Source of the DNA: Anaerorhabdus sp964386325 | GTDB lineage: Bacteria; Bacillota_I; Bacilli_A; Erysipelotrichales; Erysipelotrichaceae | Direction of reading: 5' to 3' | Assembly (NCBI GenBank): GCA_964386325.1 | Contig: CAYLQY010000008.1 | Coordinates: 67,091 to 131,090 of the forward strand | Length of the DNA: 64,000 nt | Shown: piece after piece, positions 34,391 through 43,436 of the stretch | Layout: each line of letters begins with the position of its first letter | Position numbering within the stretch: the first letter of the stretch is position 1 | Notes under the pieces: model-generated | The model's input: only the letters and a program-made list of their open reading frames with translations | Databases searched by the model: none | What the model was told of the DNA's origin: nothing | Made by a program: the position numbers and the translations under genes

Positions 34391-34966
34391 CTATCGCATA
34401 AACTGTAGTGCTACCTGATATACAACCTCTAAAACACCGCAACAAATCATAACCAAAACTGGGTCTTTTTTAAACTTACGTAATAAAATCATCGCAAATA
34501 TAAAATAAGAGATAGAACGTACTTCGATATTATTCCACGCAAAGAGAATTGTTCCACTTGTAAAAATTGTTGGAACTAAGATAATAATTCCTGCTGTCGC
34601 TATCATTGCCACAACTGCTGGTCTTAATACTTCTAAAACACCTTGCAAGATAGATAGATTTTTATACTTATTATAAAGCCATGCAAGAATCGTTACGATG
34701 ATACATGAAGGTAAAACATTTCCTAATGTCGCAACAATTGAACCTGGTATCCCCGCAACTTGATTACCTACAAAGGTTGCCGCATTAATCGCAATCGGAC
34801 CTGGTGTCATTTGTGAAATGGTAATTAAATCTGCGAATTCTTGTAGCGTAATCCAACCAAACTTATCTACAACCTGCGCTTGAATAAGTGGCAAAGCTGC
34901 ATATCCTCCACCAAAACTAAATGCTCCAATTTGTAAGAATACTAAGAAAAGATCAAGCAATATCAT
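34391..34966 (-). CDS. Chromate-type transporter, second half protein
   Basis: 191 residues, a single CHR domain with about six helices. The FSFGGGYAALPLIQ and MTPGPIAINAATFVG motifs are the CHR signatures. Overlaps the upstream CHR gene by 4 bases; the pair makes up one functional ChrA-like transporter from two half-length chains. Chromate or sulfate transport is the family role; whether chromate is the true substrate here is uncertain. Confidence 0.87.
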   Translation of the reverse strand: MILLDLFLVFLQIGAFSFGGGYAALPLIQAQVVDKFGWITLQEFADLITISQMTPGPIAINAATFVGNQVAGIPGSIVATLGNVLPSCIIVTILAWLYNKYKNLSILQGVLEVLRPAVVAMIATAGIIILVPTIFTSGTILFAWNNIEVRSISYFIFAMILLRKFKKDPVLVMICCGVLEVVYQVALQFMR

Positions 34967-35544
34967 ATTTGCACACCTCTTTTCTTTTCACGAATGATTG
35001 TACGAACTACACCAAATAAACCCACCGTTATAATGATATAAACAACATTTAACCCAAACACATAATTAGCTACAAAGGCCAAAATCATAATTCCAATGAG
35101 TACAAAATCCTTAGTTTTTACAACATCACTTCCCATATCATAAACAACTGATACAATTACTGCTGCCACACCCGCTTGCATTCCTTTGAGTACTGATTGA
35201 ATATACATATTTTGTTTAAATGACTCATAAAAAAAGGATATTGTCGTTAATATAATGAAAGGTGGTAATACTGCTCCTAATATTGACAATAGAACTCCTG
35301 GAATTCCACCCAGTTTAAAACCTACAACAATTGCCCCATTAATTGCAATTGGACCTGGTGCTGATTGCGCAATCGCAGCCAAATCCAGCATTTCTTCTTC
35401 ATCTATCCAATGTAACTCATCCACAAACTTGTTCTTCAATAGAGTGATAATGACATACCCTCCACCAAAAGTGAACGCACTCAAGTATAATGTTGAGACA
35501 AAAAGCTTAAAATAAACATTTTTCTTCACGTTAAACTCCCCCAT
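34963..35544 (-). CDS. Chromate-type transporter, first half protein
   Basis: 193 residues, one CHR domain with TFGGGYVIITLLKNKFVDE and SAPGPIAINGAIVVG signatures and about five or six helices. Overlaps its partner by 4 bases. It is transcribed divergently from a LysR regulator only 87 bases away, which is the likely regulator of the pair. Confidence 0.87.
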   Translation of the reverse strand: MGEFNVKKNVYFKLFVSTLYLSAFTFGGGYVIITLLKNKFVDELHWIDEEEMLDLAAIAQSAPGPIAINGAIVVGFKLGGIPGVLLSILGAVLPPFIILTTISFFYESFKQNMYIQSVLKGMQAGVAAVIVSVVYDMGSDVVKTKDFVLIGIMILAFVANYVFGLNVVYIIITVGLFGVVRTIIREKKRGVQI

Positions 35545-35552
35545 CTGTGCTT

Positions 35553-35558
35553 ATTATA
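35553..35558 (-). promoter_or_regulatory. -10 box of the chromate-transporter pair
   Basis: TATAAT on the minus strand (35558-35553), with only a weak -35. It overlaps the LysR promoter region on the other strand, so the two transcripts are expected to affect each other. Confidence 0.5.
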
Positions 35559-35562
35559 GGCC

Positions 35563-35591
35563 TTGTTTAATAATAATTAAAATACTATAAT
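35563..35591 (+). promoter_or_regulatory. Promoter of the LysR gene
   Basis: TTGTTT (35563-35568), a 17-bp spacer and TATAAT (35586-35591), 41 bases before the LysR ATG. Confidence 0.75.
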
Positions 35592-35603
35592 TCTATTATA
35601 TTG

Positions 35604-35619
35604 ATAGCCTATTAGCTAT
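35604..35619. promoter_or_regulatory. Inverted repeat in the LysR leader (candidate LysR box)
   Basis: ATAGC-ctatta-GCTAT (5-bp arms, 6-bp spacer) lies between the LysR -10 and its ribosome site. LysR proteins commonly bind short dyads at their own promoter, so this may mediate autorepression and control of the divergent transporter pair. Confidence 0.5.
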
Positions 35620-35631
35620 AAGGAGAAAATT

Positions 35632-36513
35632 ATGACTATCCGCCATATTGAAATATTCCTAGCCGTTTGTTTAGCCAATAATAATATTACTAAGGCATCT
35701 CATAAACTGTGTATAAGTCAACCCTCTGTCAGTGTTGCAATTCAAGAAATTGAAAAAGATTATGGAATCTTATTATTCGATAGAATTGGCAAACGATTAT
35801 TTTTAACTGAAGCTGGTCAAAAATTCAAAGACTACGCTTTACGTATATCATCTATTATTGATGATATGGACAAGCAATTAAGAAACTGGGATTCATTTGG
35901 TATATTAAGAATAGGTTCAAGTATAACTATCGGATCACAATTCATGCCTATCTTCGTAAAAGAGTTTGCATCACTTCATCCTTACGTTGATATTAGAGTA
36001 TCAGTTGAGCCTTCTAATTTACTAGAAGAAAGATTATTAAGAAATGAAATTGATTTGGCTTTTGTAGAAACACCCATCCATGCATCTAGTTTAGTTGCAG
36101 TCCCTTTTTCTGATGATGAATTAACAATCATTTGTTCAAAAGATGCTCCCTTCAAAAACAATCAAGTATTATCTCTTGAAGAATTCAAGCAACAGAAATT
36201 CTTATTACGTGAACCAGGTAGTGGAACTCGTGAAGTATTTGATCAAGCATGTAAATTTGCAAAAATTGCTGTTAACCCTACTTGGGAAAGCACAAGTAAC
36301 ACTGCATTAATTAATGCAACAATCAAAAATCTCGGTATCGCCATTATCTCTAAACGATTGATTCACGATGCTTTATCGAGCGGTAACATCAAACAATTAG
36401 TTGTAAAAGAACTTCAATTAAAACGATCTTTCTTCATTATTCAACACAAAGATAAAGTACTTGCAACTTTACAAAAAAACTTCATTGAAATATGTAAATC
36501 TTCCCATCTCTAG
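35632..36513 (+). CDS. LysR-family transcriptional regulator
   Basis: 293 residues. N-terminal helix-turn-helix (NNITKASHKLCISQPSVSVA, residues 18-37) and a substrate-binding domain with the LysR GSGTREVFD motif. Divergent from the two chromate-type transporter genes, which it probably regulates. The AAGGAG site is 7 bases before the ATG. The ligand is unknown. Confidence 0.92.
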   Translation: MTIRHIEIFLAVCLANNNITKASHKLCISQPSVSVAIQEIEKDYGILLFDRIGKRLFLTEAGQKFKDYALRISSIIDDMDKQLRNWDSFGILRIGSSITIGSQFMPIFVKEFASLHPYVDIRVSVEPSNLLEERLLRNEIDLAFVETPIHASSLVAVPFSDDELTIICSKDAPFKNNQVLSLEEFKQQKFLLREPGSGTREVFDQACKFAKIAVNPTWESTSNTALINATIKNLGIAIISKRLIHDALSSGNIKQLVVKELQLKRSFFIIQHKDKVLATLQKNFIEICKSSHL

Positions 36514-36526
36514 ATATTCAATTCAA

Positions 36527-36555
36527 TTGCACTACTATCAATATTGAGATATAAT
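36527..36555 (+). promoter_or_regulatory. Promoter of tmRNA
   Basis: TTGCAC (36527-36532), 17-bp spacer, TATAAT (36550-36555), 16 bases before the mature 5' end of tmRNA. Confidence 0.8.
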
Positions 36556-36570
36556 GAACATGTTTCAAAT

Positions 36571-36923
36571 GGGGTTGTCATGGTTTCGACAGGTTTACGT
36601 TTGATTTAAACTGCAGTGGAGTGGTGACCTTATCACCAAACAAAAAATAACTGGAAATAATAACAGATTATCTTTCGCTGCATAGTTGCCTAATTACAGG
36701 CCGCAGCGCCCTATCTTAAAATTGTCATTAGTTTTAATTTAGCGTACTTTTAATGAATAAGGTGAAATCTAGCTTGGTGATGGATCCCGACAACTCTTAC
36801 AAGCAAATTCAATCATCGTTGGCTTGCTTCGTTGTGATTGTCTTACTAATAGCAAGATAAACTGTAGACGTTTAAATGTGGGACTACTCTTGGACCGGGG
36901 TTCGACTCCCCGCAGCTCCACCA
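36571..36923 (+). ncRNA. ssrA: Transfer-messenger RNA (tmRNA)
   Basis: About 353 nt. The 5' end GGGGTTGTCATGGTTTCGACAGG and the 3' end GGTTCGACTCCCCGCAGCTCCACCA (described in part) form the tRNA-like acceptor (GGGGTTG pairs with CAGCTCC) and a T-loop TTCGACT. The CCA is encoded. The resume region reads GGA-AAT-AAT-AAC-AGA-TTA-TCT-TTC-GCT-GCA-TAG at 36653-36685, giving the degradation tag GNNNRLSFAA, ending in the usual two alanines. It rescues stalled ribosomes with SmpB. The tag start was placed by analogy with the B. subtilis resume site and is moderately sure. Confidence 0.93.
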
Positions 36924-36956
36924 ATTTATGAAAATGCGATAGATATACTATCGGTT

Positions 36957-36980
36957 AGCCTTTTATTAAGGCTTTTTTTT
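36957..36980 (+). terminator. Terminator of tmRNA
   Basis: AGCCTT-TTATT-AAGGCT stem followed by eight T residues, 34 bases after the CCA. Confidence 0.85.
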
Positions 36981-37095
36981 ATTTTATTCCTTGTCAAAAA
37001 GAATTATAATCAAAGATATAGAATTTTAATAAAACTAATTTCACAATTTATAATAAGTATCAATCATCTCTTATTAGTAAATTCAATATTTAGTG

Positions 37096-37126
37096 TTTAC
37101 TTTCCCTCGCAGGGGATAGTTTAAAC
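37096..37126 (+). promoter_or_regulatory. MerR-type promoter with 19-bp spacer and embedded dyad
   Basis: TTTACT (37096-37101) and TTAAAC (37121-37126) are separated by 19 bp, the distorted spacing used by MerR-family activators. The spacer holds a dyad 37099-37120 with arms ACTnTCCC / GGGAnAGT around CTCGCAG. It sits 20 bases before the regulator's own ATG, so the MerR protein is predicted to control itself and the downstream BtrH-like gene. Confidence 0.65.
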
Positions 37127-37145
37127 TAAATATAAGGAGGTTAAA

Positions 37146-37946
37146 ATGTACAAGATTAGTCAATTCTCAAAAATATCTGGACTTACAATCAAAGCCCTTC
37201 GCTATTATGATAGTGAAGATATTTTAAAGCCATCAACCAGAAATGTTGAGAATCAATATAGATACTATAATGATGATGACTTGCAAAAAGCACAACTCAT
37301 CAAACTATTAAGATCTCTTGATTTTTCCATTATGGAAATTAGAGAAACAATTAGTCTTGTAAACTCAGAGGATGATTTATCCCATATTCTTAGCGAAAAA
37401 ATTAAATTAATCGAAATGAATATTTCAAAGGAAAAAGAATTATCTAATAAAATAAAATCGTACATAAAAGAATCGGTTGATAAAGAAAATCAAAATGACT
37501 ACGCAATACAAATTATTGATATTAGTGAACAACTTGTTGCCTCAATTCGTTTCATTGGCCAATATAACAATCTTGATAAATATGTTCCTTTATTATATAG
37601 CGTAGCTAAAAATCAAAAAAACGGGAGACATTTCAATTGTTACTATGATGAAGACTATACCGAAAATGCCGACATTGAAATTTGTTTGCCTGTTAAAAAA
37701 ATAATTACTCATGAAGGCATCGCTACAAAAACTCTTCCAAAAATAAGAGCCCTTAAAACAACACATTATGGAAGTTACGATACGTTGAAATATGCGTATA
37801 AAGCTCTTATTGATTATGCAAATATGCATCAAATCAAAACGTTAACACCTTCTAGAGAGATTTATGTAAAGAGTCCTGGTTTGATTTTCAAAGGAAATCC
37901 TAAACACTATATTACAGAAATTCTTTTACCTTTTGAAGTTTATTGA
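37146..37946 (+). CDS. MerR-family regulator with a GyrI-like ligand domain
   Basis: 266 residues. N-terminal MerR winged helix (YKISQFSKISGLTIKALRYY, residues 2-21), coiled-coil linker (about 75-120) and a C-terminal GyrI/AraC-effector-like domain (about 120-266) that usually binds amphipathic small molecules such as antibiotics or lipids. AAGGAGG 5 bases before the ATG. The gene is 10 bases upstream of the BtrH-like gene and both lie behind a MerR-type promoter. Likely a drug- or metabolite-responsive activator. Confidence 0.9.
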   Translation: MYKISQFSKISGLTIKALRYYDSEDILKPSTRNVENQYRYYNDDDLQKAQLIKLLRSLDFSIMEIRETISLVNSEDDLSHILSEKIKLIEMNISKEKELSNKIKSYIKESVDKENQNDYAIQIIDISEQLVASIRFIGQYNNLDKYVPLLYSVAKNQKNGRHFNCYYDEDYTENADIEICLPVKKIITHEGIATKTLPKIRALKTTHYGSYDTLKYAYKALIDYANMHQIKTLTPSREIYVKSPGLIFKGNPKHYITEILLPFEVY

Positions 37947-37956
37947 AAGGACAATA

Positions 37957-39000
37957 ATGAAAAAAATAATTAGTAGTTTCACACCACTTGGTGGACAACA
38001 CTGTATTACAAATTCTTTAAAACAAGTTTTTACTCATAATGGTTATTCTTTATCAGAAGAAATGATGTTTGGCTTAGCTTCTGGATTATCATTTCTATAT
38101 ATCAACCAAGAAAAATCTCCAATGATTAATGGACGAACAAAAGTATTCGAATTCGAGAAAAAACTTGCTCAACGATTAAACATCAACATTCAATGCAAAG
38201 CAGGAAAAGACTATCAAAAAACATTTAATCAAATTAAAACAATAATTGACCAAGACCAGTCTGTTTTAGTCTACGTTGATATGGCTTATTTAACATATCT
38301 AGACATGGACGCTGATAGTCACTTTGGTGGTCATGCTGTTGTAGTTTATGGATACGACGACGAAAATAAAATAGTATGGATTAGTGACAGAGATAATCAT
38401 GATTATTCTATCCGCTCACCTAAAGGGAAAATAAACATGGATTATCATCTTGTTTCATATGAAGAATTCATGAAGGCAAGGAGCTCATCATTCAGACCAT
38501 TCCCTGCAAAAAATAAATATTTAGTATTTGATTTTAGTACTTATCAAGCAATAACACCCAGCATTCTAAAAGAAGCCATTCAGGAAACCTGTGAATCTAT
38601 GCTGAATCCACCTGCACATTTGCTAGGCATAGAAGGCATTCATAAATTTTCTAAAGAAATCTTAAAATGGAATAAATTCAGTAATGATAAACTGCGTATA
38701 GCTGGAATCACAAATTATTTTCAAATAAGCAAGGATGGTGGAACTGGCGGAGGAATCTTTAGAAAAATGTATGGAAACTTTCTTATTGAATCATCATATA
38801 TATTAGAAAACGAAAGAATTCTTGAAATTGGAAAACAATTTTTAATCATATCGGACTCATGGGATGATATCGCCAATGATCTATGGGAACTATCTGAGAG
38901 TTTACATACTGATTTATTAAAAATAATTTCAAATAAAGTTCAAACATTGTATAACAAAGAGAAAGAATTATATTTTTCACTCTACAATGCTTTCTTATAA
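37957..39000 (+). CDS. BtrH-like acyltransferase/cysteine-peptidase-fold protein (BtrH_N + DUF4872)
   Basis: 347 residues from the ATG with GAAAGGA 5 bases upstream. N-terminal BtrH_N domain (about 1-150) of the papain-like type: candidate Cys in GGQHCITNSLKQ, His in HFGGHAVVVYGYD and Asp in WISDRDN. C-terminal DUF4872 domain (about 160-347). In Bacillus circulans, BtrH moves an acyl group from a carrier protein to an aminoglycoside. Here no acyl carrier or biosynthetic genes are adjacent, so the substrate is unknown. Probably co-transcribed with the MerR gene. Confidence 0.82.
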   Translation: MKKIISSFTPLGGQHCITNSLKQVFTHNGYSLSEEMMFGLASGLSFLYINQEKSPMINGRTKVFEFEKKLAQRLNINIQCKAGKDYQKTFNQIKTIIDQDQSVLVYVDMAYLTYLDMDADSHFGGHAVVVYGYDDENKIVWISDRDNHDYSIRSPKGKINMDYHLVSYEEFMKARSSSFRPFPAKNKYLVFDFSTYQAITPSILKEAIQETCESMLNPPAHLLGIEGIHKFSKEILKWNKFSNDKLRIAGITNYFQISKDGGTGGGIFRKMYGNFLIESSYILENERILEIGKQFLIISDSWDDIANDLWELSESLHTDLLKIISNKVQTLYNKEKELYFSLYNAFL

Positions 39001-39070
39001 TTATTGATAACAACCCTAAGAAGTGTATAGCCTCAATTATTAGTAAGTAAAACTTAGCTCTTTTATACGG

Positions 39071-39110
39071 ATGAATTTCTACGTAAATAGGAATTCATTC
39101 TTTTAATTTT
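39071..39110 (+). terminator. Terminator after the BtrH-like gene
   Basis: ATGAATTTCT / AGGAATTCAT stem (10 bp, one wobble) with an 8-nt loop followed by a T-rich run. Confidence 0.7.
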
Positions 39111-39209
39111 ATCAAGCGTATAACTTTGGATATTAACCCTTCATTCTTTGATTTATTTTTCTTATTTGATATAATACTAAGAAGTACAAAATATTACGAT
39201 GGAGATACT

Positions 39210-39992
39210 ATGAAATATATAAATAAAAAAAGAAAAGGATTCACATTAATAGAGTTAATTGTAGTTATCGCAGTATTAGCTGTTTTAGCTTTACTTATTG
39301 TACCTAACATTACAGGCTACATTGAGTCTTCTCAAAAAGTAACGTGCCAAGATAATATAAATACAATTATGCGTGCATATAAACAGACAACTGCACTGGA
39401 TACAAATGTTTCTCTTGAAGAAATTGTAAACAATACGGATGGTACTTACTTTGCCGGTGGCGCCGCTTGCCCTAAATCTCATAAAAAGTATGAAGTACTT
39501 TATGGCTATGGTATCTATTGTGATGAACATAATATTAGCTCATTTGGAAGCCTTACAGTTTATGATGAATACATCGCAAAAGAAATGGCTGACTTAAATA
39601 AAAAAATAAATGCTTGTGGAGCAAATAAACAATGTATTAAAGATATTCTTAGTGTTGAATTTAGAAGTAATGATATACTACGTGAATATATTTTTAAAAA
39701 GAATGGCAATACTTGGGAAACAATTGATCCAGAAACACTTAAGAATGCTGGAATGTCTGGAACATGGTACTACCAACCTTTCTTTGCTGAAGGAAGTTGG
39801 ACTGAAATATTATTCGCTTCACCAAATAATTCTTCCTCTGCTGGATGGAATTCTGATTTATATTTCTTTGAAGGACAATGGTATAAGAAAAAGAGAGAAT
39901 ATAAATTCTCCCTTCCTTCATTAAATGGATTATCCACTGATGCAATTCGTAGTACATTTAATAACTCAAACAATTTTGAAAAAGTTAAGTAA
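39210..39992 (+). CDS. Type IV pilin-like (pseudopilin) protein, orphan
   Basis: 260 residues from the ATG with GGAG 5 bases upstream; a longer frame is not supported. Prepilin signature near residue 9-13 (KRKGFTLIELIVVIAVLAVL): basic leader, Gly-Phe cleavage site, Glu at position +5 and a hydrophobic helix. The rest is a hydrophilic region with five cysteines (KVTC, AACPK, GIYC, NACGANKQC) and NG/GTW repeats, unlike ordinary pilins. No pilus ATPase, prepilin peptidase or other pilins are nearby, so it is an orphan. A TATAAT box lies about 40 bases upstream. Confidence 0.82.
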   Translation: MKYINKKRKGFTLIELIVVIAVLAVLALLIVPNITGYIESSQKVTCQDNINTIMRAYKQTTALDTNVSLEEIVNNTDGTYFAGGAACPKSHKKYEVLYGYGIYCDEHNISSFGSLTVYDEYIAKEMADLNKKINACGANKQCIKDILSVEFRSNDILREYIFKKNGNTWETIDPETLKNAGMSGTWYYQPFFAEGSWTEILFASPNNSSSAGWNSDLYFFEGQWYKKKREYKFSLPSLNGLSTDAIRSTFNNSNNFEKVK

Positions 39993-40017
39993 AAGAAATA
40001 ACTCACGTTATTTCTTT
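39992..40017. terminator. Bidirectional terminator between pseudopilin and APC permease
   Basis: AAAGAAATAAC / GTTATTTCTTT stem (11 bp) with a 4-nt loop; T-run on the plus strand and A/T tract on the other. Serves the converging genes. Confidence 0.8.
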
Positions 40018-41289
40018 TTTCATTTTACTTTGTAACCAATAGATAATTGCGCCAATTACCAAAATAAGCAAGCCAACTGCGACAATTTGAAATGTGAATC
40101 CTGTTAATAAGTATGCACTTGATACTAAGGCAAGGATAGGAACGGTATAGCCTAGTGGAACTTTAAATCCTGTATCCCCACCCTTTTTACGTAACTTCAT
40201 CATTGCTAAAATACTAGGAACATTATGCAAGAACGAAATAAATACCGACAATGATATGAGATACATAAAATCACCACTTATTACTAAAATTATTGCTAAA
40301 GCAAATGTAATAATACTACTGATATAAGGAGAATCATATTTATTTTTCTTTAAAAATAAACTTGGAAGCAGTTGTTTTTCTGCCATTGAAGAAGCTATTA
40401 CTGGAGCATCAAATGCAAAAGAAACCGCAAGCCCACCAATTGAAACTAACATCCCTACAATAATGATATTATAACCAAGTCCTCCCCAAATTTGTTTAAA
40501 TGCCATTGCCGCTGGTAATGTTTCTCCAGATAGTGATGTACCTAAAATACCAATGCACACAAATGTAATCAAACCATAAAGTACAGTGCTCGTAAGAATC
40601 ACGGTAACTAAAGCAAGAGGTATATTACGTTTGGGATTATCCATTTTTGCAGCTGCAACCGGTAAAAATGAAAAACCAATAAAAGCGTAGAATATCACAC
40701 TTAACGCTTTTGCGAAATCTGTAAAAACAGTTGTAAAGGTATGCGTTCCAGCAGGTAGTATAATATTTAAATTCTCTGGTCTTACAAAGAATAATCCAAC
40801 TACAATAAACAAAATGATGATTGCTAATTTTGTTGCAGAAGAAATATTGTTAAGAACTTTCATAATCAACGTTCCAAATAAATTTGCGATAAACAATAAA
40901 ACCAGTATACCAACACCTACCAGATTATAGATCATTGGGTCTTTTAAAGCTGGTATTATTCCTTGTAAAGTGGTTAAGAATGCTGATGTTTCTGCAGCCA
41001 ATATTGTAACTGATAAAAACCAAATACTGAGTCCTACTTCAAACCCTGAAAACTTTCCAAATGCTTTATATACATACAACCAAGCAGCACCATCTTCACT
41101 ATATCGTGAGGCTAACTCGGCATAACACAATGCAATCATCAAAACCATGAAACTGGTAAATAAGATAACTAAAAGGCTTGAAACTGCCATATCTTGATAT
41201 AACTTACCCGGCAACAAGAATATGCCTGATCCGATTATTCCGTTTATCCCTAATAAAAATATGCTTGTAAATCCTATTTTCTTTGTCAT
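40003..41289 (-). CDS. Amino acid/polyamine permease of the APC superfamily
   Basis: 428 residues, about 12 hydrophobic helices. The N-terminal GINGIIGSGIFLLPG segment is the APC substrate-binding signature of helix 1. Cytoplasmic membrane amino acid transporter or antiporter; substrate cannot be read. Stands alone with its own promoter. AAGGGAAG lies before the ATG. It fits the amino-acid-fermenting lifestyle suggested by the peptide operons. Confidence 0.9.
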   Translation of the reverse strand: MTKKIGFTSIFLLGINGIIGSGIFLLPGKLYQDMAVSSLLVILFTSFMVLMIALCYAELASRYSEDGAAWLYVYKAFGKFSGFEVGLSIWFLSVTILAAETSAFLTTLQGIIPALKDPMIYNLVGVGILVLLFIANLFGTLIMKVLNNISSATKLAIIILFIVVGLFFVRPENLNIILPAGTHTFTTVFTDFAKALSVIFYAFIGFSFLPVAAAKMDNPKRNIPLALVTVILTSTVLYGLITFVCIGILGTSLSGETLPAAMAFKQIWGGLGYNIIIVGMLVSIGGLAVSFAFDAPVIASSMAEKQLLPSLFLKKNKYDSPYISSIITFALAIILVISGDFMYLISLSVFISFLHNVPSILAMMKLRKKGGDTGFKVPLGYTVPILALVSSAYLLTGFTFQIVAVGLLILVIGAIIYWLQSKMKKEIT

Positions 41290-41343
41290 GTCATCTTCCC
41301 TTAGTCATTTAGGCGATTATCCTTACACATCTTTCTATAAAAA

Positions 41344-41372
41344 ATGATAATTTCTTTATATCCACTTTACAA
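41344..41372 (-). promoter_or_regulatory. Promoter of the APC permease gene
   Basis: TTGTAA (41372-41367), 17-bp spacer, TATCAT (41349-41344) on the minus strand, 55 bases before the ATG. Confidence 0.6.
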
Positions 41373-41406
41373 GTCTAATGATTTTAGCTTTAGCTTATAT
41401 AAAATC

Positions 41407-41435
41407 TTGCCACAATCCATGAAAGCAGTTAGTAT
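41407..41435 (+). promoter_or_regulatory. Promoter of the PTS regulator operon
   Basis: TTGCCA (41407-41412), 17-bp spacer, TAGTAT (41430-41435), 46 bases before the regulator ATG. Confidence 0.6.
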
Positions 41436-41480
41436 TGTACAAGTTCAAGATAAACATAAAATAAAGTTAGGAGAACAGTT

Positions 41481-43427
41481 ATGATATCACTCTCAAGCAG
41501 GCAAATCGAAATAGTACAGTTTCTGATGCAAAAAACTGATTACATAACTATTGATGTCTTATCATCAATGTTTTCAGTAAGCCCTCGAACCATTCGTTAT
41601 GATTTAGACCAAATTCGAGCATTTTTAGACGAAAGTAAAATAAACTTTGAGACTAAACCAAATCGCGGTTCTAAAATCAATGCTTCACCTGAACAATTAT
41701 CACATCTTAAATCAATCTTATTTTCATCCAAAGTTTTAAGTCGTGATGACCGAGTTCTAGTTCTCTCGCTTTGTTTACTCATAAACCAACAAGGCACCTA
41801 TGATTCACTTGCAGAATTATGTTCTGTTAGTAAGCAAACAATCATTACAACATTTGCACAAGTTGAAAAAAACTTTGCCGATTATAATATTGATTTGCAA
41901 AAAATCAAAGGACAAGGAATTGTCATAGTAGCTGATGAGTATACAATAAGAAACACATTTATTCGTCTAGTATCAAAATTATCTTTTGAAAAATGGTTAT
42001 TTGATTCAATATTTTCTACTTTATATAAAAATCCAGAATTAGCTGAAGCAGTAGAAATTATTAAATCAATTGAAAGCGAAATGAAAGTTAGCTATCTCGA
42101 TCATGAGAAAATCAAAATTATTCTTTGCTATTGCATCCATCGTTCTAATACTGGATACTCATTCACTCAAGGTAAAACTGAAAGTGATTTCCTAAAAATT
42201 AAAAATCAACCTGATTTTAATTCTATGATGAAGGCACTATCCCCTTTCCACTATAGTGAAGATGAAAAGATTTACTTTTGTTGGCTATTTATGAATGAAA
42301 AGAATACTCAGCTTGATAACAGTGAATACAACGAAGATAAAGAAGCAAATGAAATAGCTAAGTTCTTGATTGATAAGCTTCGTCAACTTCAACCACTTGA
42401 TGAAGAAGTTCGTGCTTATTTCACAAAAGGATTATCGATGCATTTGAAAGTAGCAATCTATCGCATAAGAAATAACATTGCTATACAAAATGAACTTCTT
42501 GATCAAATTAAGATTAGTATTCCATTGATTTATGAATATACCAAGAATCAATTAATTGTTTTAGAGAAAACTTATAGCTTAGAATTTGATGAAAATGAAA
42601 TTGCCTATATTGCCATGTATATTGCTTCTGCCTATGAGAATAGTTTAAAGGTAGATACGCAAATTAATGTATTACTTGTTTGTTCATTTGGTGTTGCAAC
42701 ATCATCCATATTACGAACACGGATTGCTCAAATTATACCAGAATGCAATATTATAGGTCCTTTGTCTAAAACGGATGCTGAGAAATATGTTCAACAAAAT
42801 ACCGTTGATATGATTATAAGTACAAATGAAATGAATTTTAGTTCTGTACCTGTAATTACTGTTAATCCACTTTTGTATCCTGATGACGTTGATTACATTA
42901 AAACAAGACTCTTTCAATTATCTTATTCGCAAATGTGTAATCACTTTCTACAATCATATGCAGATATTGATAAAGATAATTTATCAAAGACTTATATTCA
43001 TGATTTAGTTGACGCTGACAATATTCAAATTGTAGATGAATGTGCTAGTTGGGAGGAAGCTATTCAATTAGCCGCAAAACCATTATTAGATAAGCATATT
43101 ATTGAACCTAGATATGTTGCGAAGATGATTGATGCTGTTAATAAATTAGGAACATACATGGTATTAGTTCCTGAAACAGCCTTTATTCACGCTGGAACTG
43201 AAGATGGAATTAAACATAACTGTACTTCTATTCTTATTCTTAAAAAACCACTTACCTTTGGAAACAAAAACTCCAAGATTGTACGTAACTTAGTCATCCT
43301 TGGCATCAAAAATAAAGATGAGAATTCATTGCTTGATCTTGTTTATATTTTTGAAAAGAAAACAAATTTAGAAATACTAAAAACTGACCATATCACAAAA
43401 GATATTGTCTATGACTTACATGATTAG
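41481..43427 (+). CDS. PRD-type PTS transcriptional regulator (BglG/MtlR-like) with EIIB and EIIA domains
   Basis: 648 residues: HTH_11 DNA-binding domain (1-60), Mga-like HTH (about 80-170), two PRDs (about 180-385), a PTS EIIB-like domain with Cys in LLVCSFGVATSS (about 395-480) and a C-terminal EIIA domain with His in AFIHAGTEDG (about 505-648). It activates its operon according to PTS phosphorylation. It is the first gene, 9 bases before its own EIIA paralogue. AGGAG is 8 bases before the ATG. Confidence 0.92.
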   Translation: MISLSSRQIEIVQFLMQKTDYITIDVLSSMFSVSPRTIRYDLDQIRAFLDESKINFETKPNRGSKINASPEQLSHLKSILFSSKVLSRDDRVLVLSLCLLINQQGTYDSLAELCSVSKQTIITTFAQVEKNFADYNIDLQKIKGQGIVIVADEYTIRNTFIRLVSKLSFEKWLFDSIFSTLYKNPELAEAVEIIKSIESEMKVSYLDHEKIKIILCYCIHRSNTGYSFTQGKTESDFLKIKNQPDFNSMMKALSPFHYSEDEKIYFCWLFMNEKNTQLDNSEYNEDKEANEIAKFLIDKLRQLQPLDEEVRAYFTKGLSMHLKVAIYRIRNNIAIQNELLDQIKISIPLIYEYTKNQLIVLEKTYSLEFDENEIAYIAMYIASAYENSLKVDTQINVLLVCSFGVATSSILRTRIAQIIPECNIIGPLSKTDAEKYVQQNTVDMIISTNEMNFSSVPVITVNPLLYPDDVDYIKTRLFQLSYSQMCNHFLQSYADIDKDNLSKTYIHDLVDADNIQIVDECASWEEAIQLAAKPLLDKHIIEPRYVAKMIDAVNKLGTYMVLVPETAFIHAGTEDGIKHNCTSILILKKPLTFGNKNSKIVRNLVILGIKNKDENSLLDLVYIFEKKTNLEILKTDHITKDIVYDLHD

Positions 43428-43436
43428 GAGGGTATT

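Noticed and set aside
37021..37095. A possible CRISPR or repeat array in the AT-rich stretch
   Set aside because: No repeated unit was found; it is just AT-rich DNA.
36876..37124. Reading frame over the tmRNA 3' end
   Set aside because: Overlaps the mature tmRNA and terminator; has no ribosome site.
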